Of a stretch of 64,000 bases of DNA, positions 1 to 13,393 are shown in pieces; within the stretch, counting starts at the first letter, position 1, and each line of letters begins with the position of its first letter. A program made the position numbers and the translations under genes. The notes below the pieces were generated by a model. The model did no database searches. It saw only the letters and a program-made list of their open reading frames with translations, and was not told the origin of the DNA. The stretch is from Gyromitra esculenta (lineage: Eukaryota; Ascomycota; Pezizomycetes; Pezizales; Discinaceae), in NCBI GenBank assembly GCA_038503075.1, contig JBCAML010000014.1:1240001-1304000 (forward strand), in the 5' to 3' direction.

Positions 1-1235
<1,235 letters not shown>

Positions 1236-1493
1236 GACGGGCGAGGCTTATGTACGGGGACGGGGGACGGGTATCTTGGGGTAGAGATCCGATATGGCGG
1301 GGTCCAGATGCAACTGGAAAGGGTTTGAGGCTCCCCAATTAGAGTTGCGGCGACGTTGAGGGAGAGATATGATAAGATCCAATTTGATAACAAATTACCC
1401 GGCTTTGGCGAAATCTTGGCAACGGATTCTTTTTTTTATGTGGTTTGGCAGAAGCTTGGGGATTGTTCGCTGCAACAGCAATATCTACCAGCA
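1236..1493. promoter_or_regulatory. Shared divergent promoter of SRP54 and UTP7
   Basis: 258 bp between two divergent start codons. No clear TATA element or repeat is visible. Its role as a bidirectional promoter is inferred only from gene orientation. Confidence 0.4.
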
Positions 1494-3251
1494 ATGGCAA
1501 CTACACAGTCCCCTGAGTCCTCTGCTCCTGCGCGAACAAAAAAGCCTCCAGCGCCAACTTCACTAGTGAAGAAAGATGAAACCCGTACACCGGCCGAAAT
1601 CAGCGCGGCGCTGCAACAGTATGGCCGTGGTGACAGGATCCCCGTTAAGGGTATCAAGGACAAGAAGCTTCGTGGAAACTTAAAGAAGCTGGAACACAAA
1701 TACAAAGCTGCGGCGACCAATGCGAAGGATGCGGAAATGCTATTGGAGGAAGATAAGGGTTATTTGGAGGCGGAGGGAATGGAGCGGACTTATAAGTTCT
1801 CACAGAGAGAGTTGGTAAAGGCGGTGGATGTGTCAACGGCGCAGAAGGCAAGTTCTGCTCATATCTTCATGTAGGGATTGAGGGCGAAGTGCTGACGGTT
1901 TTGTTGTGGGCTGTAGGGCTTTGAATTGAAACTACCGCTATTCGGATCATACGCAATGGATTACACGAGAAACGGACGGTACTTGCTCCTCGGAGGCCTG
2001 AAAGGACATGTTGCAGCGTTCGACTGGAGAGATGGCAAGCTAGCAGCGGAACTCCAGCTCGGCGAGACGGTAAGAGACGTCAAGTGGTTACACAACGAAC
2101 AGTTCTTCGCTGTCGCCCAGAAAAAATACACCTACATCTACGACCATGCCGGTGTCGAAGTCCACTGCCTCAAATCACACATTGAAGTGACCAACATGGA
2201 GTTCCTCCCGTACCACTTCCTCCTAGCCACTATTGGCAACGCTGGTTTCTTAAAATACCAAGACACTTCTACAGGCACACTAGTCGCCGAGCATCGTACG
2301 AAAATGGGCGCCCCCTCGAGTATGACCATGAACCCCCACAACGCAATCATTCATGTCGGCCATGCAAATGGCACTGTTACACTATGGTCGCCCAACATGA
2401 GCACCCCACTCGTCAAAATGCTGACCAACCGCGGCCCCGTCAGAGCACTAGCAGTCGACCGGGGAGGCCACTACATGGCGACTGCCGGCGCAGACGCCCG
2501 AATGAACATTTTCGACATCCGCATGTTTAAAGAAGTACACAGCTACTTCACACCCACCCCCGCAAACACACTCCACATTTCCGACACAGGCCTCCTCGGT
2601 GTCGGCTGGGGCCCTCATGTCACAGTGTGGAAAGACGCTCTCAAGACTAAACAGAACAGTCCGTACCTCACCCACCTGCAAGAGGCGTCTGCAATCAGCA
2701 GGGTCCGTTTCTGCCCGTATGACGATATCCTCGGCGTGGGACACGCAAGTGGGTTCTCGTCACTCATTGTGCCAGGGTCCGGAGAGCCGAATTTCGATGC
2801 GTTGGAGGCGAACCCGTATGAGACGGCAAAGCAGCGCAGAGAGGCAGAAGTCAAGGCGTTGCTGAATAAGTTGCAACCGGAGATGATTGCGCTTGATCCA
2901 AACTTTGTAGGCATGATTGATAAGGCGAGTAAAGAGGTGCGGAATAAAGAGGCTCAGGAGAATATTAAGGAGAAAAAGGTAAGTTTATTGGACTAGCTAC
3001 ATTGGGTATAATTGCCGCTAACAACCTCGCAGCAGGATGAAAAGCTTAATGCTGAAGTCAAGCGAAAGCAGCGTGGGAAAAACTCCGCATTAAGGCGATA
3101 CCTACGGAAGAAGGGTGGGAAGAATATTGTTGATGAAAGGAGGATGAAATTGGAGGCTATGAAGAAGGAGCGGGCAAAGAGGAACCAAGGGCTACCAGCA
3201 ACTCAACGAGAGGAATTGGGCCCAGCGCTAGCGAGGTTTGTGAGGAAATGA
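1494..3251 (+). CDS. UTP7: U3 snoRNP / SSU processome WD40 protein Utp7 (BING4/WDR46)
   Basis: Nucleolar WD-repeat protein needed for 18S rRNA maturation. Exons: 1494-1847, 1917-2978, 3036-3251; about 543 residues. Intron 1 (1848-1916) has no in-phase GT donor; the junction that keeps phase 0 and joins STAQK to [10 protein letters not shown] is AAG|GCAAGT, a GC-AG intron. Intron 2 ends in a tandem acceptor (gcagcag), so the third exon may start at 3033 or 3036, giving QDEK or DEK. The WD region runs from about residue 125 to 400 (for example [35 protein letters not shown]). The BING4 C-terminal region ends in a very basic tail ([11 protein letters not shown]). The start ATG at 1494 has a good context; an in-frame upstream extension is open but begins at a non-ATG codon. 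Confidence 0.95.
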
Positions 3252-4577
3252 ATACGAGCCGAAAAAAAAGTTACTTTGTTTTCGATTGTTATTTTCTTTA
3301 GATCGTCCTGGTGTATATATTTTTACTGTAATCTAGCCTTAAACTGCGAAGCAGATAATGGATCACTACATGTATTTTTGTGTGAAATCTAGAGTTCGTG
3401 TTTCTAAGAGTAACCATGGCATCATACAGCATCACTCGGCACATTGGTCGAGATGAGGTGGAAATGATCGACCGCATGCTATACGAGGTTTAATTTTTAT
3501 TGGCGGCACGATTGCACTTACAATTAGGTAATTCCACAGTTCTTACATGTGAGGAGTTTCTCATGAGGGGAGACAACCTGCTTCCTGTTCCCGCACATTT
3601 TAAGGCCTCTGGCGCTTCCGTCATGAACACTTATTACGCCGATCTAGACCCTAATAAATACATGCAGCTTCGGCTAACCATATCTAGCATCCCGATCGTG
3701 ATTTCCAACAAGATTTTCAGAGATAAAGGAAATATTTAGCCCAAAAACTGCGGGGCCCAGAGCGTATCTTCGACCTAGCGTAGTTTAATTAATGCAACTC
3801 AAGTGAATATCAGCTATTTATAAGTAGACGAGGCAAATATAAATTCTGTACCTTTTTTTTTAACTTTTCGGCGGGGCTTCGCTTACTTTTTGGCCCGTTT
3901 GAAAATTTATCTTAGGGATAGATATAGGAATAGAATACGGTGACCTTCATTATTGATCCAGAGATAGAAGCCCCGTTACACCATTTCCTAGGTTCCCCAC
4001 AGATGCCATCCAGTTTCTGCTAGGCTAGAGAAAATGCATAGGCTTTGGAAACGTTTAAACCTTGTCAAGTATGGGATTGAGAAACTACATGTATGAGATA
4101 TACGTGATATTGTACTGTCTACGGGAATCGTACAGTATGCCCCGTGCCCTGAGTGATAGTATATGACCACTTACATGTATCCTTAAAAGCACATAACATA
4201 CATGTATTTATCTGGGAGCTACTCCATCCTCCTCGGATGATATTCGTGGCATAACCAAACCCAATTGTGGAACCAACAAGTATGTACGTTTGGGTAAATT
4301 CATCACTTCGCAGAAGCTAATTTTATTTCTTGGTGTCGAGAGTCGTACAATGAAACAGCACGCGTTAGCGCGCGGTAGAATTGAACCCTTGAAGGCTAAA
4401 GCTACGCGTCTTCCCACCCTCCTTCATAAACCTCGCTCAACGCGTCTTCCATCACGCAATCCCACCTCAGCTCAACACCTCACCCCCCACACATACTGCG
4501 AAACCCTATAATTCCACGATATCGGACGAATTTATTCGTGAACAAAGCGGTCAAAGCGTCGAAAAAAAATCGCTACC
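3252..4577. other. Intergenic, no supported gene
   Basis: 1.3 kb between UTP7 and REV3. It contains a 25-codon ORF (3416-3493, MASYSITRHIGRDEVEMIDR...) followed by a 79-codon ORF (3500-3739). The two cannot be joined by a GT-AG intron in phase and neither resembles a family I know, so they are not called. The rest is AT-rich. The CT-rich stretch just before 4578 is probably the REV3 promoter and 5' UTR. Confidence 0.5.
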
Positions 4578-7500
4578 ATGACTTTTCACCTCCGCTTAAG
4601 CCATATCGATTGGTACCACGCTCTGCCCACTTCCCTCGATCCACATTTCCCCCCACCCAAAGGACAAAAGCTCCCTCCCCAGATCCCGATTATTCGAATT
4701 TTTGGCAGTACGGAAACTGGACAAAAAGTATGTGCTCATGTACATGGAGCGTTTCCGTATATCTACATCGAATATCCAATAGATGAGGCTGGGGGATTGA
4801 TTCCAGAAAACGGTAGAGGAAATACCTAGTACTTCTTTGTTTCAAGAGGTTTAGCTGAATTGTATGTCTATTGATTAGTAAACAGTTGGTTACGTCGACT
4901 TCGCAGGAGTCTTGATAAGGCTATGAATAAACCATTCAGTGGCGACGAAAGCAAAAAAGTGCAACCTAAACCCTACGTTGCCAACATATCGCTTGTCAAA
5001 GGAATTCCTTTTTACGGGTTTCACATAGGATGGAGCTATTACGCAAAAATATATCTTCTTAGTCCGCACCACATGAGAAGGCTTTCCCAAGTCCTCCAGA
5101 GTGGGGGCGTTATGGGGAAGATCTTTCAGCCATATGAGGCCCATATTCAATATATACTACAATTCATGATCGATTATAACCTATTTGGCTGCAACTACCT
5201 CGAGTGCGAAAACATCCACTTCAGGCAGGGAGTTCCAGATGTGGATGAGATATCAGAGCAGCATATTTGGCACAATGAATCGATCCCTCAGCAATCAATA
5301 TTACCAGAGGGCGAGTTCCCGAGGCAATCATACTCTGCTTTGGAAGTCGACATAGGAACCCATAATATCATCAACCGGCGAGAAGTATCTGGGCGTGATC
5401 TTCATAACGATTTCATTGAACGGCTAAACCCGATTCCGCCGGACAAGAAGCTTCTTCACAGTCTAGCAGAATTATGGAGAGATGAGAATAAACGCAGAGG
5501 CCCTTCGGATCAACTTCACATGGAGGGTTTCGTAGCCTCTTCCGGTAGCCGGGAGCCTAGCACAGACTGGATGCATGAGGAGGACAAAAGAAACAAGATT
5601 TTGGCGATGATAAAAGCAGAAAGACAAAGGAGTGACGGCTCAAAACCACATTTTGAGAACTTTGTGCGCCGAGAACCACTCGAAAGTTTCGTGCAAACCG
5701 CCTTGGAAAGCGTGAAAGATTTTTTCCCTGACGGGAACAGAGAGACGAGCCCCGGACATGAAGATGAGGAAGATGAAGTCGATGTTGACGAGGATATTAT
5801 TAACGGTCTGAATGAACAAGATTTTATTGGTGAAGGTGATGATAATGAACTGGCTGATATCGACAAAAAGAAATTTGACCCAGTGCCCAACGAAGAGGAA
5901 GAAGGAGGGGAAGGAGAAGAAAACCAAGAGTCTATTACAAGCCCCTTCGGTGAAAAAGGCAAAGGAAAAATGCCTGAAGATGAACCTGAGGATGAACTTA
6001 TGAATGATGCATCGTCGCTTGTTGACGATAGGCACTCAACCTCCGGGGAGCAGAGCGTAGCCTATCCACTCACCCACCTGGATAATAATGTATATTTGGC
6101 GAATAGCGAGTTATTTCATGATAATGATATATTTCCAGTCTTTCCAAGTCTTGCAAAAGAGTTCGGGGAAAAAATAGGCAAAACAAGAGTCCATAGACAG
6201 TCAAATGAAGAATTTAAAGAAAATAGCTATGGACCACGGAATCGCCACTCCCGGTTAAAGCGAAAACTTTCTCCAGGCATTTCTACCACAGAATATCGGC
6301 CACCCAAAACTAGAAAAATCGAAATAACGGATATGGAAAAGGTCCTCGGGCCATCCAGAGAGCAGCTCCTTCCACAAAAATCGCCTGCCCCGTCGCCGGG
6401 TAAAACGAAAGCTCATAAGAACCAAGAGGGTTTCCGAACTCAGTCATCCCGAGTTCAACAGCAGGTCTCTTTTGTTGTGGAGTCCGTCCAAGTTTCAGCA
6501 GGATTCCCACCGACCTCATCTCCTGGAACATGGGAGTTCCCGGTACTCAGAACAGAAACTCCACGACTATCTCAAAGGAACTCTTCTCAGGAGGCTCCCC
6601 GAAGATCACAGAAGGCATATGTGAATACAGTAGACGATGTATCAACATTAGATAGATCAGTTTCGCAATTAAGCATGATATCTACTGTCGTGGATCCTGT
6701 CACGCGGAATGGTAAGTATTTATAAAATCTTTTCATATGTGAATGACACTGAATAGGTGAATCCATAGTTCCCACAGATGTTCTAGCCCCATTTTGTTCA
6801 AACTCACCTGGAAATGTGTTCATATACAATACACGCCTTCCCCGCGCATCCGAACTCCTGGCTTCATCCGACCACGGCGACGCTCTCAGGATTAAATACC
6901 AGGAAGCCTTCTATGGGAACGAGAAAGACGTACCTAAGACCACCCGATCGTACGGCGGCCGTGAATTTAGGCTTAGATCGAAGAAGGTATCTGATTTACC
7001 TGAATTCGATCCGATGGGTGAAAGGTCTGCTTTGAAGCGGCCTGAGGAATTTCAGGATCAGGCGAAGCCTAGTTTCAAGTTTTGGCAGATTGTCGCACCG
7101 CTGCCTAGCAGAAGCGAAGTGGTGAGGTGGTTGGAAGAACAAAGGAAGAATAAAGACCAGAGCTACGTCCAAAAAGCGGACCCTAGTGAACTGGACCAAT
7201 TTTCTCAGGTTTGTTCGAAGCAAATAGTACTTTGGGTATCATGCTAATTTTTTACAGCTTGATGGGCCAACTCAGAAGAATAAGCATGGATGGAAGTATT
7301 CCCAAGGACAAAGATCTAAAAATGTTCAAAACGAATTGCAGCCTATGAGTATTATGAGTCTAGAGATACACGGTATGTGGTGCAGAAGGGAAGCTACAGG
7401 TAAAGAGTTACTAATCATTTAATAGTCAATACAAGAGGGAAATTTGTACCAGACCCATCGCAGGATCCGATAGTCAACATATTTTGGTGTCTTCAATCAA

Positions 7501-10396
7501 ACGAGGATGTTGAAAGTAATGGCATGAAAGAAGGGTTTGAGGCCCGGAACCTCCCGTCTGCTTCATAGTAGATCTTTGCTTACATGTAGATATAGATTTC
7601 ATGTGGGAATTTTAGCAGTGGACGAGGAAGATCCACAAAAGATTGCTCGAGTCCTCCGCCGTCAATGTCAAGCTGAAATTCAAGTCGAATATACCGAACT
7701 TGATGTGATAAATGAGCTTATTGATATTGTGCGGAAGTACGATCCAGACATCCTTACTGGGTATGAAGTACACTCTAGCTCTTGGGGATATATCATAGAA
7801 CGTGCTCGAAAAGTTTGGGGTAAGCTGACCTCCATACGCATGCACCTGAAATAGATAAACTAACAGGATATTTTAGGTATCGATCTTTGCGATGAGCTTT
7901 CGAGAGTACGATCGCAAGGTCATGGTAGATTTGGACAGGATACAGACCCTTGGGGATTTAACACCGCAGCCGCTATACGAATAACAGGGAGACACATGAT
8001 CAACATATGGCGGGCAATGAGAGGTGAATTAAATCTTCTCGGGTACACAATGGAGAACGTTGTTTTTCATTTACTGCATAGGAGGATTCCACATTATGCG
8101 TTTGAAACTTTGACACGGTGGCATAAAAGCGGAGAGCCAGGGTCGCTAGCTACGATGCTAAAATATTACTTATTGAGGGTACAGCTGGACTTGGATATCA
8201 TAGATCAGCAGGAACTTGTTTCCCGGACTTGGTGGGTACTAACGGGATAGTGAATTATTGATATGTTCTAACACGGAGTAGTGAACAGGCACGGATCCTA
8301 GGTGTCGACTTTCACTCGGTCTTCTCTCGTGGATCTCAGTTTAAAGTCGAATCTTTGATGTTTCGAATCGCGAAGCCCGAGAACTTTATATTGGTCTCGC
8401 CAAGCAGGCGCCAGGTAGGGGGCCAAAACGCCCTTGAGTGTCTGCCACTCGTAATGGAACCACAATCCAATTTTTACACAAGTCCAGTCGTTGTCTTGGA
8501 TTTTCAGGCGCTATATCCCTCGGTCATGATAGCTTATAATTACTGCTACTCGACATTTCTTGGAAGGGTGGAACCATGGAACGGTCAAGATAAAATGGGA
8601 TTCGGATATTATAAACGAACACCAAAACTTCTGGAGCTTTGTAAAAATTACATCAACAGTAAGTGAAACTCCAGCCGCAATATCTCTTAATATCCAAATA
8701 TTGATTTTGTGACATAGTTGCACCCAATGGGATGATGTATATGAAACAAGGGATTCGAAAATCACTCTTAGCAAAGATGTTGGCAGAGATTCTCGACACA
8801 AGAATTATGGTCAAAAACGGGATGAAACGAAACAAAGACGACAAAACGTTGCAAAAGCTGTTAAACAATCGACAACTAGCATTGAAACTTATTGCCAACG
8901 TCACATACGGTTATACATCTGCTGCATTCTCAGGTCGTATGCCGTGTACCGAGATCGCAGACAGCATCGTACAGACTGGCCGGGAGACGTTAGAGAAAGC
9001 GAAGGTCATGATTGAAAATGAGAGGAAATGGGATGCCGAAGTGGTTTATGGAGATACAGACAGTCTATTTATCCACTTGAAAGGCAGAACGAAGGACCAA
9101 GCCTTTGACATCGGCGAAGAGATTGCTGCTAAGGTAACAGCTATGAATCCAGAGCCAATCAAACTTAAGTTCGAAAAAGTTTACCATCCTTGCGTACTCC
9201 TAGCGAAGAAGCGTTATGTGGGATTCAAGTACGAGCATCGGGATCAAAAGGAGCCGGAATTCGATGCGAAGGGTATCGAAACTGTGCGCAGAGATGGTAG
9301 CCCAGCAGTACAAAAGATTGAGGAGAAGGCTCTAAAGTATTCGCCCAATTTTTTAATAAACCTTATCTCAAAATGCTCACAGCGTATAGGATATTATTCC
9401 GGACCTCTGATCTTTCGCAGGTCAAAGCTTACTTCCAAGCACAATGCTCAAAGATTATGAAGGGAACTGTCTCCATCCAAGATTTTACAATTGCCAAGGA
9501 GGTGAAACTAGGAAGCTATGCGTAAGTATCGCCCAGGCCATAACTATATGTATGGTCAAGTTGCTCATAGATCGTAGGGAGGGAGCTCTTCCGCCTCCGG
9601 GTGCCAAACTTGCGTTAGCAAGAATGGATAATGACCCTCGGAGTGAACCGCAATACGGGGAGCGATATCCGTAAGCGCTCTCTGCTTTCTCCTTTTTTAT
9701 TCATGAAGATATTAAAATTTCGATCAGGTTTGTGGTTATTGCCGGGGAGCCAAAGGCTAGGCTGAGTGACAAATCTGTGGAAGTGGAATTCCTCTTACAC
9801 TCTAGCCACCTGAGTTTAGACGCAGAATATTACATCAGCAAGACCATCATTCCCCCTTTGGAGCGAATTTTCAATTTAGTAGGAGCGAATGTACGACAAT
9901 GGTACGAAGAAATGCCCAAGTATCAGGGGATACGAAAGATCGTCAAACGAAATGCGGATGGTAGCGAAGACAAGACAGCGAAAAGGGTTGTGACTCTAGA
10001 ATCTTATATGACTAAATCCACCAGCACTTGCGCAGTTTGCGAAAAGAAGGCAGAAACAAAAAACTGTAATTGCATCCCTCCATTTCCAGTGCATTTCCTG
10101 CTAACCTTATCTCTTTCATAGTCATTTGCCAGGATTGCACAGATGAACGCAACCTCTCAGCATATAAACTGCAAACGAAACTTACCCAAGCTGAAAAACG
10201 AAATGCAGATATACAGGCCATTTGTAGATCATGCTCAGGGCTATCATGGGGTGGAAAGATTGCTTGTGACTCTCAAGCATGCCCGGTATACTATTCAAGG
10301 ATCCGGCAGAATTCCATGCTAGCATGGGAAAAGGAGAATATTGAACCGCTTTTGAGGACTTTGGAAAATGTAGATGAGAAGGAACTGAATTGGTAG
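4578..10396 (+). CDS. REV3: DNA polymerase zeta catalytic subunit Rev3
   Basis: Family B polymerase that extends mismatched or lesion-containing primers in translesion synthesis, with Rev7. Thirteen exons: 4578-4812, 4879-6711, 6757-7208, 7258-7372, 7426-7534, 7596-7819, 7877-8231, 8282-8658, 8718-9336, 9390-9521, 9578-9670, 9728-10065, 10122-10396. They sum to 5157 nt, 1718 residues, with every phase matching. Residues about 20-200 are the N-terminal polymerase region; a long acidic linker follows at about 280-390. Polymerase motifs: A DFQALYPS at 1181-1188, B KLIANVTYG from 1290, C YGDTDS at 1344-1349 with both metal-binding Asp. The C-terminal cysteine motifs are intact: Cys1616/1619 and C-x2-C, and the second cluster Cys1662/1665/1676/1681. 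Intron 2 is only 45 nt; two donors are weak (GTTTGA, GTATTC). Motif A has Ala where Ser is usual in Rev3. Confidence 0.96.
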
Positions 10397-10855
10397 ATTA
10401 TTGGCGTGTTTAATGGGGTTTTGGGAGTTATTTCGTTCGTAGTTTATCAGAAAAGGAAATAACTAAAAGCTTCGCTTGCTCAGCGATATTGTGTGTAGCC
10501 TGAGTGAGCGTTCATGATGCCCTGAAATAATACCATTTACTATCCATTGGAGTAGCTTCATAGGAGTAGGTAGTTTGTCAATTGAAATAAGGACAGCCAA
10601 TCAGATCAGAATAATACGATCCTGCAGTAAACACGCGTTGTTAGTCTAGGCTCTTCCAAAATCACGTGTTAGCTTGGCATCAGTTGACGTCGGCATCTGA
10701 TTTCTCCCCGCAGATTCCCAAGTACAAACTAAATTTTCGAAATTTCGTCGCGAAAGCTCACACAACAGTCTTCTTGGTTGAATCCTGTTCAAACTCCCAC
10801 CACCTACCTTACAAACTGCTTCTCACCAGGACTAAATCTCGTTTAAGCAGTAAAG
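10397..10855. other. Intergenic, REV3 3' end to MGR2 promoter
   Basis: 459 bp holding the REV3 3' UTR and the MGR2 upstream region. No repeat or RNA gene was seen. Confidence 0.5.
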
Positions 10856-11359
10856 ATGCCTGTCCCGGTTTCCGCTCCTGGAGGTCATGGTAGCCATGGT
10901 CCTTCGACTTTCGACAAAAGTTGGTTTTTCCCTTGCTAAGCCTTAGTCTCACTTTCGCCATAAATATGGTAGAAATGGATAGACAGGAGAATGGGAAAGT
11001 CGTTAGATAATTGAAAGAAGCTAACGTTTGTTTCTTGATTTGGATGAATAGTGAAGTTGGGAGCTATGATGGGCACCAGTATGTGGCCCTATCAATCCGG
11101 TCCTAATAACAAGTTTGAGTGATCTTTTGCTAATCCTTTATAAACATAGGCGTTGGCCTTTGCATTGGCTTCCTCTTCGGTAGACACTCCTCTGATGCTT
11201 CGTACCACCGAGAGGATCATGAGATCTAACAAGGACAAAATAGGTGGATACGCTCTGATAAAGAACGGCGCTGGCCCTAATGGGTTCATCCGCAGTCTTG
11301 GTCAATATATGCTTGGCTCCGCCGCCACTTTCGGGTTTGCCTCCTTGTTCATCGAATAA
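10856..11359 (+). CDS. MGR2: Mitochondrial TIM23 complex subunit Mgr2 (ROMO1 family)
   Basis: Small inner-membrane protein that couples Tim21 to the TIM23 translocase and helps gate lateral release of presequence proteins. Exons: 10856-10919, 11052-11078, 11150-11179, 11244-11359, 78 residues. Exons 2 and 3 are only 27 and 30 nt; all junctions are phase 1. The spliced product has the family core: KLGAMMGTSVGLCIGFLFGG (first membrane segment with GxxxG spacing), then NGAGPNGFIRSLGQYMLGSA and a second hydrophobic stretch. It stops soon after (ATFGFASLFIE), shorter at the C-terminus than some homologues. A glycine- and proline-rich N-terminus precedes FDKMKLGAMM. The intron-3 region contains no rival reading with family similarity. 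Confidence 0.93.
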
Positions 11360-13020
11360 GCACTCTTTTCTCGCTCGCTCTAATCACTGACAAACCTCGC
11401 ACGTGCTCGTGAGTGCCGGTACAAACAGTTTTTTCATGTCTATCGGTACCGCAATCCGTACTGAACCGCAATCTGCAATCGTGATGGAAGCATTCGCGAA
11501 GGCTCGCGCAGCTCCAATACTGATGGCTCGACGGAGGACGGAGGAAGAAAGGAGGGCTCAAAGCTAAAAGCGTCTTTTTCTGAAGCATGACCTTTAGCAG
11601 ATGGCAGCTGTACCAACAAGGAATGAAAAATGCATGTGTACATTTGATCAAATTTATGCAAAAAAGAATCATATACTTCTCACCATTGGTCCAACCTACC
11701 CGATTTGTCTGTTAGGGGCCAGATTTTTCGAATGGAGATTGGAACTAAAACAAATATCACTAAAAACATGAATTATTACCTCTCGAGTCCGGCGTTTAAT
11801 GAGCTCTACTTCTGGTTTACAACTACATTGAGATTTCATCCTTAGCATGAAGGATATGAAAATCCACTGCGCTCTGGAGAACCAATTTAGAGGAATCAAG
11901 ACGAGGATAGGACAAACTATATCTTTTTTACGATCGTTTAGAGAGATACCTAGTAGGAAAAAGGGTTAAAGACGAAGCTAGATTTGAGGATCCTGAATAT
12001 TAGCCGATAAATTCTTCGTCCCTTACTTCCTCCGAAATGTAAAAGCTGTCTACAGGAAGCAATCAAAGGGGAGACACGACTTTGCAGTTGAAAATCGTCG
12101 ATTCGATCATTGACTTAAGGAACAATGAAGAACCAGGAATATTAAACAAACTACTGATACATCGACCGCCAAAAATTTTCAGGAAACCATAGCCAACTCT
12201 TCTTTCGGTTTCGCCGATATTATTGTCTCGCTCGTCAGCAATTCACAATGTGGGTTGATGTGCTTTAAATCTATGGGGTAAATTCTGCTCCCCCGCGAAA
12301 CACTGGCAACTAGCAAGAGGGAACAGAGGTCAACTCTACCGATACGCCAAACTTTGGAGCCTTAGAAACCTATGCAACGAACTTACAATACCTTCAACTC
12401 ATCAATCACTGTCGTCCTTAATATCTAGCGAGGTACCAGCAAAGATCGTGCGGTGATTTATTTGCAACCTTGGACTTTGCTATTCCTAATGTCAGCATCA
12501 TAGAGCATCACTCGGCTTTAAAATTAAGCCGACCAGCCCTACGCTTAGGGGCTTATAAGATAAATACCAAACCGACCTACAAGTGACGCCCGTAGAGCTT
12601 TCAAAAGAACTTCGCATCGATGAACGAAAGTTAGTTCTAGGATTTCGTTGTGTGTGGAGATTGCTGTTACGCACTAACTCTGTGGTGGGTGGGACCCGCT
12701 CTAGGCTTTCTACTCCTCGAGACTCCATCCCACAACAAACCGCTTCTATACATTTGCACATCATGTAATAGCTAGACCGCCTAATCCCTTTCACATGATA
12801 TCGTTCGGCGAATTATCCCTTGGCGCCCAGGAATCAAAACAGATAAATACCGACCTCAAACCCACATCTTCTTCCTTTCTCTCACACACCTCACCATCAC
12901 CTCCTTCACCACCACCACCACCACCACCATTTTATTTCCACCCAAGTTACGTCCTCCTCTGATTTTTCGTCTTCTCCCCATCGTCACCGTCATTATCATC
13001 ATCCTCTTGTTTGTTTATTT
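11360..13020. other. Intergenic, no supported gene
   Basis: About 1.7 kb after MGR2. Short ORFs on both strands show no family similarity. The stretch 12850-13000 is strongly CT-rich with a (CAC)n run, a composition often seen around fungal transcription starts. It directly precedes the 13.04 kb repeat array, so a plus-strand noncoding transcript starting here is possible but unproven. Confidence 0.4.
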
Positions 13021-13042
13021 GCTATCTCTCGGTCTTCTTTCG

Positions 13043-13393
13043 GTATGCCCCCCCCTCCTTTACTTTTATTGCTCTCTCTCTCGGTTTTGTTAAGGTACGT
13101 CCCCTCTCCCTCTTTTGTTTTTACTTATCTTGGTTGTTTTCTTCAGGTACGTCTCCCCCTCCTCTGTTTTTGTTTCGATATCTCTCCCGGTTTTGTCAAG
13201 GTACGTCCCCCCTCCACTGTTTTTGCTACTCTCTATTGGTTTTTTAAGGTACGTCTCCCCCTCCTATTTTTGCTGTTCTCCATCAGTTTTACTAAGGTAC
13301 GTCCCCTCTCCCCCCTCTGCTTTTGATCTCGGTTGTTTTCTTCAGGTACGTCTCCCCCTCCACTGTTTTTGCTACTCTCTCGGTTTTGTTAAG
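13043..13393 (+). repeat. Tandem array of seven 48-54 bp intron-like units
   Basis: Seven consecutive pyrimidine-rich units begin at 13043, 13095, 13147, 13201, 13249, 13297 and 13346, and a further GTACGT lies at 13394. Unit lengths are 52, 52, 54, 48, 48, 49 and 48 bp. Each unit after the first starts GTACGTC(T/C)CC, continues with a T/C-rich body (often CTGTTTTTGCTACTCTCT-like) and ends in TTTTGTTAAG, TTTTGTCAAG or TTCTTCAG. Every boundary therefore reads AAG or CAG followed by GTACGT: a 3' splice-site-like end fused to a 5' splice-site-like start. All three forward frames are nearly stop-free because of base composition, so an encoded 16-residue repeat cannot be excluded, but it has no recognisable family. 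Confidence 0.85.

Noticed and set aside
3416..3739. Two consecutive ORFs that look like one interrupted small gene
   Set aside because: No GT-AG intron joins them in phase, and no family similarity is visible; left as intergenic.
4320..4410. Possible minus-strand tRNA around GGGTTCAATTCTA
   Set aside because: The T-arm-like string does not pair and no anticodon or acceptor stem could be drawn.
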